From Amyelois transitella (Eukaryota > Arthropoda > Insecta > Lepidoptera > Pyralidae), in assembly GCF_032362555.1 (NCBI RefSeq), contig NC_083523.1:2455501-2519500 (forward strand): 64,000 nucleotides of DNA. Reading direction: 5' to 3'. The position numbers and the translations under genes were made by a program. The notes under the pieces are model-generated. The model worked only from the letters and a program-made list of their open reading frames with translations, was not told the DNA's origin and made no database searches. Below are positions 59,801-64,000 of the stretch, piece by piece (within the stretch, counting starts at the first letter, position 1; the number at the start of each line of letters is the position of its first letter).

Positions 59801-61941
59801 TCGCTTTTTGCTGATGTTGTACCCCTCGAACCCACATCCCAAGGTGCATAAACACCTAGAACGAAGATCCGAGTGATTCCAACTTTCAGCCTAATCCATA
59901 GAAGACGAGGGCTGACACACTCATACTCATTCACGCACTCAGCCATTCGTGCAGAAAGAATTAGACCGACCCCTTGACAGCCTCGGCTGGTACTGGAAAT
60001 TCCAGACCAATACGCCGTGTAAGGGCCGTGCTGCGTCGCGTCGCATCCTTTCCGCTTCGTTTCATTCACGCACAACACATCCAAACGTCTTTCATCCATC
60101 ATCTGGCATACTTCCTCAATCTTATCCTTCATTCCTCCTCTTACATTCATCGTCGCAAAGCGGCTTTCAGCAGACCGCATACCGCTCCCGCCGGGAACGA
60201 GACGTGATGGGGTGCGGACACCATCGCCGCCATTTATATGCTTTTTAAGGTTCATAATGCGATTCCCACGAGACGCTAGGGAAAAATTTTGTCCGCCCCA
60301 GCAGAGCCCCGCATGCCAGGGTAAGGCTAGCCATTACCTGGGGGTCGCCCAACCCCATGGCGGAAGTGGCACGCTCGAGACTAGGCTCGCCCCTAGCCAT
60401 GCATCCATCGGCGCGGCAGACCTTAGATTGGCAGGGATTTACATTAAAGAGGAATCCCAAGTCTATCCCTTAGTCGGCTCTTACGACATCCGTGGGAAAG
60501 AGATGGAGTGGTCCTATTCTTTTGTAATGGTGCCGGGAACCACACGGCCAAGCTATTTGGATTTAAGATAGAATTGAGATTAGAATAGTGACAGGTTGCG
60601 GTCGGACACTGGAACAATATCACGCAAATTTTGCGGAGATCAGGCACCAAAGCAGAGGGTGCAACTGGGAACACGCCATGACGAAAGAGAATATAATACA
60701 AATGTACATTAGTTTTAGTGCTAACTGATGCTCCTTGGGGCGAGTGAAAACACCGTGAGGAAACTAGCATAATCTGGCAACTGTTTGTGTAGCCATGATC
60801 GAATATAGTCCAATCCATGACATAGAAAACCCTTGCAGGTAAACCTGACTCCCCTTCACAGTAGTTTTGTGTAAAACCCGACCTATCCAATACTGGGTGA
60901 GGTCAACACCGGGCTACAAAACAGACCAATGATTCAAATTAAAAAAGAAAAAAATCATATCTTTTTTGGGTTTCACAACATTGGTTGAGGTCAAATAAAT
61001 TATTTAAAACCAAATTAACTGCCGCTTCCGAAGCGTCAGTGCAGATGAATGATTTGCAATGATGAAGTTCTTCCCTTATATATGGATACTTAATATTTTA
61101 TGATTTAAATGTAAATAGATGAAAATATAGTTTGCGCCTTCAAGCACTGCGGCTAGTTGGCTGTGTGTTACCTGTAAGAGAAAATACTTGCATGTATATG
61201 TACTCGTATAAAAAAAATTGAATATTACCTCTTGTGGATACTCCTCGTTAAATTTAGGCGGGTACTCGTCATTCCTCAGCCTTTGTAGACAATGTATGCG
61301 CTCTGAATCCGTACAGAATGGATATAGGAGTTCGAACAGTATGACTCCCAAAGAATAAATGTCCACTTTGTAGCTGTAAGGACGCCCTAGGAGTTGTTCT
61401 GGCGACATGTACAAGTGAGTACCTGGAAATGATGACTTTTTTGAATAACATTTTCATAGAACATGAGTACGATATATAGGTATATGTCACCAGAGAATAA
61501 CATCTGGTTTAAGAACTTTATTTCTCATAAAGAACTACATTCACTTACAATGAGAACATTTAAAAAACAAACATTTATGTAAAATGTTAAAGTGCGCTTA
61601 CTTAAATAAAATCGAACACTTAGTGGGTAGAAAATAAAATAATTGTAGTTCTAACAGCAAAACATGAATATTAACTTACTAGATGTGGCAAGTAGTCAGT
61701 ACCTATCTTAACATAGCGGAATTACTTTGAATGTGAGATTTTAGTGTTTTTTTAAATAACGATTTAAAAATCACTTATTGACGTCACATCACTTAAATTT
61801 AGATTTAATTACATATAACTACTACCGCTTCCAAAGCGCATGTGTATTACATTTTCATACAACATTATATTATATATGTCACCGGAGAATAACACATGAA
61901 CCGCAAGTTTATAAACTTTCGTAGAATTCTAAACGAGACAC

Positions 61942-62011
<70 letters not shown>

Positions 62012-64000
62012 TAATATACAGGGTGACTTTTAATTCAACTGCATGTTTACTCATTTAAAGGATATTAAAGAACGTTAAAAGAAAATTATCGGTTCATATT
62101 TCAGAAAGCACGAAAAAAAATAAAAGTATCAAAATCCACGATCCTAAATATGTCATATCACCCCGGCCGGCGGAAAGGGACGCGTAAGATTCAGAGGTCA
62201 ACGACACAATTCATTCAGCTGAGCGATCTCGACAACTCTGTACTTTACTTAATCTTGATACTAGAAAAATAATTTATTTTTCAGACATTTATTTAAATTT
62301 ACTTAACATTTAATAATAAATATATATTTATTTATTATATTATTTATTTATACACAATTAGTGTGACATTCTTACCAACTTGATGCGTATGCGTCCCGTG
62401 AGCGCCCGCGAGCGCCGTGGGGTCCCCGTCGCCGGAAGTGTCCCCCCCCATGGTGGTGACGAGGCCGAAGTCGCCGACCTTGACCCGGCCGTCGGGCGCG
62501 AAGAAGATGTTGCTGGGCTTCAGGTCGCGGTGGATCAGCCCGGCCAGGTGGACGTACTCCACCGCGGACACTATCTGGCCGAATAGAGATTTGATCTGGA
62601 AATAAAAAAAAATATACTTATTAGGTACCAACTCGTCTTGTTTATTAAGACCTATTATTATTTATATTAGTGCCGTGTGGTTCCCGGCACCAATACAAAA
62701 AAGAATAGGACCACTCCATCTCTTTCCCGTGGATGTCGTAAAAGGCGACTAAGGGATAGGCTTACAAACTAGGGATTATTGTTTAGGCGATGGGCTAGCA
62801 ACCTGTCACAATTTGAATCTCAATTCTATCATTAAGCCAAATAGCTGAATGTGGCCATTCAGTCTTTTCAAGACTGTTGGCTCTGTCTACCCCGCAAAGG
62901 ATATAGACGTGACCATATGTATGTATGTATTATTATTATTTATAACTACTTGTTCATTACGCTACCTAAGTAACGCAGATGTAGTACGTTTGTCTGTGAT
63001 AATGGAGGTCGCGGCTTCGAATCCCGCCAAAAGCATGATGGAAAATGAACTGTTTCTGATTAGCCAGGGTACTAGACGTCTATCTATACATATATGTACA
63101 TAAACATACATACATATTGTCACGTCTATATCCGTGGCGAGGTAGACAGAACCAACAATCATGAAAAGTTTAAATGGAAGGCTAAAAAACTTGGAATTCT
63201 TATGGGCTAGCAACAGTCACTTTTGAATCTCAATTCCATTATAAAGCCATAAAGTTGAACATGGCCTTTCAGTCACATCAAGACTGTTAGCTCTGTGTAC
63301 CCCGCAAGGGATACAGATGTGCTTCCTTCTACTTATATATGTAACAATCTTCTCACCTGGTCCTTCCTTTCGGCGGGATTCCTCTTCAGCCGTAGCCAGT
63401 CGTGGAGACTGTCTCTTCTACACAACTGCATTTGTATGTAGAGGTACATTTTCGTGTCCAAAAGTGGGTCGCGATCTTTTTCACGAACGCAATTGTCCAG
63501 CGACCAATGGCGGGTGTGACCTTTCTGTGAACAATAAATAATTAAAATATAAAATAATATACATATGAATTTCGTTATGTCTTTATTTTATCACGACACT
63601 CAGCTGAATTAAATAAATAATAACAATAAATTAAAAAGAGAAAATAATGTGTCCAATATAAAAAAGATTCATTTCCAAATTTCATCTTTGAAAACATTTA
63701 AATATACATACATTCCAGACCAACAGATGTATTGTACAAGTCACAATTATATAGTCATGAATAATAATATAGTCATGTCTATATCCCTTACGGAGTAAAC
63801 AGAGCCAACAGTCTTGAAAAGACTGAAAGGCCACTTTCACCTGTTTGACTGAATGATAGAAAAATAATCAAAAATAAATCTTGGAACCAAGCACCATTTT
63901 AAAAAGGTACTTACCTTTTTCCTACTACTTTTTGAAGAAATCTCTTGTTCCTTCACTCTTTCCAGTCTCTTGTCACCAGTGCCACTTCTGCTACTTGGAC
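56894..64000 (-). CDS. PERK: eIF2-alpha kinase PERK/PEK, 3' part
   Basis: C-terminal half of the ER-stress kinase that phosphorylates eIF2-alpha to slow translation. Exons seen: from the window edge (64000) to 63915, 63524-63357, 62595-62376, 61422-61229, 57031-56894 (stop TGA at 56894-56896). They join in frame. The first is part of the charged kinase insert; then [18 protein letters not shown] (PERK signature), [13 protein letters not shown] (catalytic loop), [10 protein letters not shown] (DFG), [12 protein letters not shown] (activation loop end), [18 protein letters not shown], and [19 protein letters not shown] and LFELLYPF point to PERK among eIF2 kinases. The upstream lumenal and membrane regions lie beyond the window. 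The last exon is strikingly GC-rich, and the 4.2-kb last intron carries an intact LINE. Confidence 0.88.
57040..57129 (-). repeat. SINE-like repeat, left half split by the LINE
   Basis: Reverse-oriented tail (TATATCCCTTGCGGGGTAGA ... GATAGGCCACGTTCAGC). Its continuation lies at 60551-60600, on the far side of the LINE; the junction sequence AGCTATTTGGAT is duplicated. Confidence 0.85.
57154..60255 (-). CDS. LINE ORF: AP endonuclease and reverse transcriptase
   Basis: Unbroken 1033-residue polyprotein that nicks target DNA and reverse-transcribes its own RNA. Residues about 33-280 are an APE-type endonuclease with the expected catalytic residues visible: N37 (MNVRGG), E65 (VNETK), D178 and N180 (GDFNG), D271-H272 (SDHLL). 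The reverse transcriptase follows: [64 protein letters not shown], and the catalytic YADD at 758-761. The C-terminal part has [10 protein letters not shown] and [17 protein letters not shown]. No RNase H domain is seen. No stop or frameshift interrupts it. ATG at 60255; the stop TGA lies within the conserved tail sequence. Confidence 0.93.
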   Translation of the reverse strand: MNLKKHINGGDGVRTPSRLVPGGSGMRSAESRFATMNVRGGMKDKIEEVCQMMDERRLDVLCVNETKRKGCDATQHGPYTAYWSGISSTSRGCQGVGLILSARMAECVNEYECVSPRLLWIRLKVGITRIFVLGVYAPWDVGSRGTTSAKSENEEFWNSVREVLKVTKPNEKIIMLGDFNGWVGVKRDGYEKVLGAFGDEKVNDNGRSVLEICLEWDLFVSNSMFQHKEIHTYTRVEGILKSMIDFVIVDERLKNKVLDTRAYRGAGIDSDHLLVISRIRGIFNRWRHRVREQTSALERVKVENLQDMDVGKKYINRLKDEFEDLEEMSDIEDGWKEFKERIVKVAVEVCGVSRRRKGKNHKNAWMSKDVQELVRLKKKAWLDLLAAKANLRMQEVIDEDVNEARKEYKKMKDLVKKVVIRKKEEYKEDFDKRLSEDFQSNLKVFWKSVRSARGNTITRELTRIRCQDGSVVKGEECVLKIWKDYFESLFEKKEGNKKDFCYSEEKENEMEGEIEMFEIVEALKSMKAGKAAGCDRVSVEMLKAGKGVVASQLYCLFNLCWRSGRVPKDWCKAVIVPLYKGKGSQLDCKNYRGISLLSVVGKLYAKVLINRVRNETDDKIWDAQAGFRKGMGCTDQVFSLRCIAEKFLAKSQKVYCTFVDLEKAYDRVERNELWSALSMHGVSSLLIRALKSLYEDSSACVRINGAHTEWFKIEKGVRQGCVASPWLFNLFMDSCLTDLKESKSGLRMNELLVKCLLYADDQVILASSAEELQEMVNCMHEALKEKGMKVNVSKTKTLVFEMEKEMTACNILIGGEKVEQVKEFVYLGSKFTSDGKYDSDIERRVNAGNMVNGALHAFMSSQKLSKKARLAVHRGVLVPTLMYGSESWVWQKKHESRINAVEMRALRSMMGVKLSDRIRNRVIRECCDVKEDVVTGIEKGMLRWFGHVERMNESRLTKQIYKESVEGKVGVGRPRRTYLDQIKDVLVKGQVKSTRNRRACMKRVMNVDEAKEVCRDRGKWKEVVSAYPSGQEA
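60245..60400 (-). CDS. Small ORF overlapping the LINE main ORF start
   Basis: A 51-codon frame ([20 protein letters not shown] ... SWESHYEP) from ATG 60400. Its stop overlaps the start of the main ORF by 11 bases. Some RTE elements have a comparable tiny first ORF. It could equally be a chance upstream ORF; no domain is recognised. Confidence 0.35.
   Translation of the reverse strand: MARGEPSLERATSAMGLGDPQVMASLTLACGALLGRTKFFPSVSWESHYEP
60551..60602 (-). repeat. SINE-like repeat, right half split by the LINE
   Basis: AGCTATTTGGATTTAAGATA, GAATTGAGATTAGAATAGTG, ACAGGTTGC: continues the copy interrupted at 57129. Confidence 0.8.
60760..60905 (-). repeat. Dispersed repeat fragment
   Basis: Shares GGTAAACC, GTGTAAAACC and GATCGAATA motifs with 49125-49300 and 47950-48010. 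Diverged, unclassified. Confidence 0.4.
60968..61055 (+). repeat. TGACGTCA-type repeat, subfamily 2, diverged
   Basis: ACAACATTGGTTGAGGTCAA, then TGCCGCTTCCGAAGCGTCAG. In the last intron of PERK. Confidence 0.5.
61768..61862 (+). repeat. TGACGTCA-containing repeat, subfamily 1
   Basis: ACTTATTGACGTCACATCAC, CTACTACCGCTTCCAAAGCG, GCATGTGTA. Truncated on the right. Confidence 0.55.
61944..62006. repeat. (AT)n microsatellite
   Basis: About 31 uninterrupted AT units in an intron of PERK. A likely polymorphic site. Confidence 0.95.
62667..62930 (+). repeat. SINE-like repeat, full length with target-site duplication
   Basis: Complete copy with TATTATTATTTATA at both sides (62653-62666 and 62931-62944). 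In a PERK intron, antisense to the gene. Confidence 0.88.
62962..63085 (+). repeat. tRNA-derived SINE, diverged 5' half
   Basis: Box A-like GTAACGCAGATG and box B GGCTTCGAATCCCGCC, then GATTAGCCAGGGTACTAGACG. The 3' body is lost. Confidence 0.65.
63110..63180 (-). repeat. SINE-like repeat, tail fragment
   Basis: CATACATATTGTCACGTCTA, GTGGCGAGGTAGACAGAACC in reverse orientation. Confidence 0.6.
63196..63322 (+). repeat. SINE-like repeat, 3' part
   Basis: TATGGGCTAGCAACAGTCAC to CCCCGCAAGGGATACAGATG. It ends about 35 bases from an exon donor of PERK. Confidence 0.65.
63760..63866 (-). repeat. SINE-like repeat, tail fragment
   Basis: ATAGTCATGTCTATATCCCT, AACAGTCTTGAAAAGACTG in reverse orientation, in a PERK intron. 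Confidence 0.65.

Larger units (their letters stand above)
57130..60550 (-). mobile_element. Full-length LINE (RTE-like), apparently intact
   Basis: A 3.4-kb non-LTR retrotransposon flanked by the 12-bp target-site duplication AGCTATTTGGAT (57118-57129 and 60551-60562). It has a 5' leader of about 295 bases, one 1033-codon ORF, almost no 3' untranslated sequence and a (TATG)n tail. The short 3' end, microsatellite tail and endonuclease-RT layout fit the RTE clade; the clade call is inference. It inserted into an older SINE-like copy inside the last intron of PERK, on the same strand as PERK. The leader begins with the same GCCGTGTGG sequence as the SINE-like family. Confidence 0.9.

Noticed and set aside
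57707-60248. Many 60-100-codon frames on the plus strand opposite the LINE ORF
   Set aside because: They are antisense shadows of the 1033-codon coding sequence and have no recognisable domains.
62380-62605. Plus-strand Pro/Arg-rich frames
   Set aside because: Antisense of the GC-rich PERK exon 62376-62595.

Overview
The window is insect nuclear DNA, most likely from a moth or butterfly. It is AT-rich. It carries a tandem cluster of multi-exon UDP-glycosyltransferase (UGT) genes of the kind expanded in Lepidoptera. It is also packed with short retroposons, Helitron-like elements with CTAG ends, and a four-unit (CCTAA)n insect-type telomeric motif. The species cannot be named from the sequence.

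Region 1 (about 1-52,000) holds five head-to-tail UGT genes, all on the minus strand: A (993-5252), B (10471-17143), C (22395-29031), D (33261-42256) and E (45320-51985). I could splice each from eight exons with GT-AG borders into one open frame of 514 or 518 codons. Intron phases are identical in all five (0,1,2,2,0,1,2). Each protein has a signal peptide, a UDP-sugar signature (THGG...DQ), one C-terminal membrane helix and a lysine ER-retrieval tail. They should be ER enzymes conjugating sugar to plant toxins, insecticides, pigments or hormones. The first catalytic residue is His in A-D but Leu in E; the second is Glu in A-D and Asp in E.

Region 2 (about 52,000-56,890) has no gene I can support on either strand. 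Part may be the 3' untranslated region of the next gene.

Region 3 (56,894-64,000) holds the 3' half of the minus-strand gene for the eIF2-alpha kinase PERK/PEK, an ER-stress sensor. It runs off the right edge. Its last intron contains a full-length, apparently intact LINE (57130-60550) with a 12-bp target-site duplication, sitting inside an older SINE copy.

Mobile DNA fills the introns and intergenic spaces. (i) An abundant SINE-like family of about 270 bp has a head matching the LINE 5' end and a tail resembling the LINE 3' end. (ii) There is a separate tRNA-derived SINE. (iii) There are several Helitron-like elements. (iv) A 1.3-kb pogo-like element keeps only a DNA-binding domain. (v) A Tc1-like remnant lies in gene B. 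(vi) Two 2-kb blocks near positions 17 and 31 kb each begin with an almost perfect 200-bp palindrome whose 74-bp loop is inverted between the copies. One of these abuts the start codon of UGT gene B.
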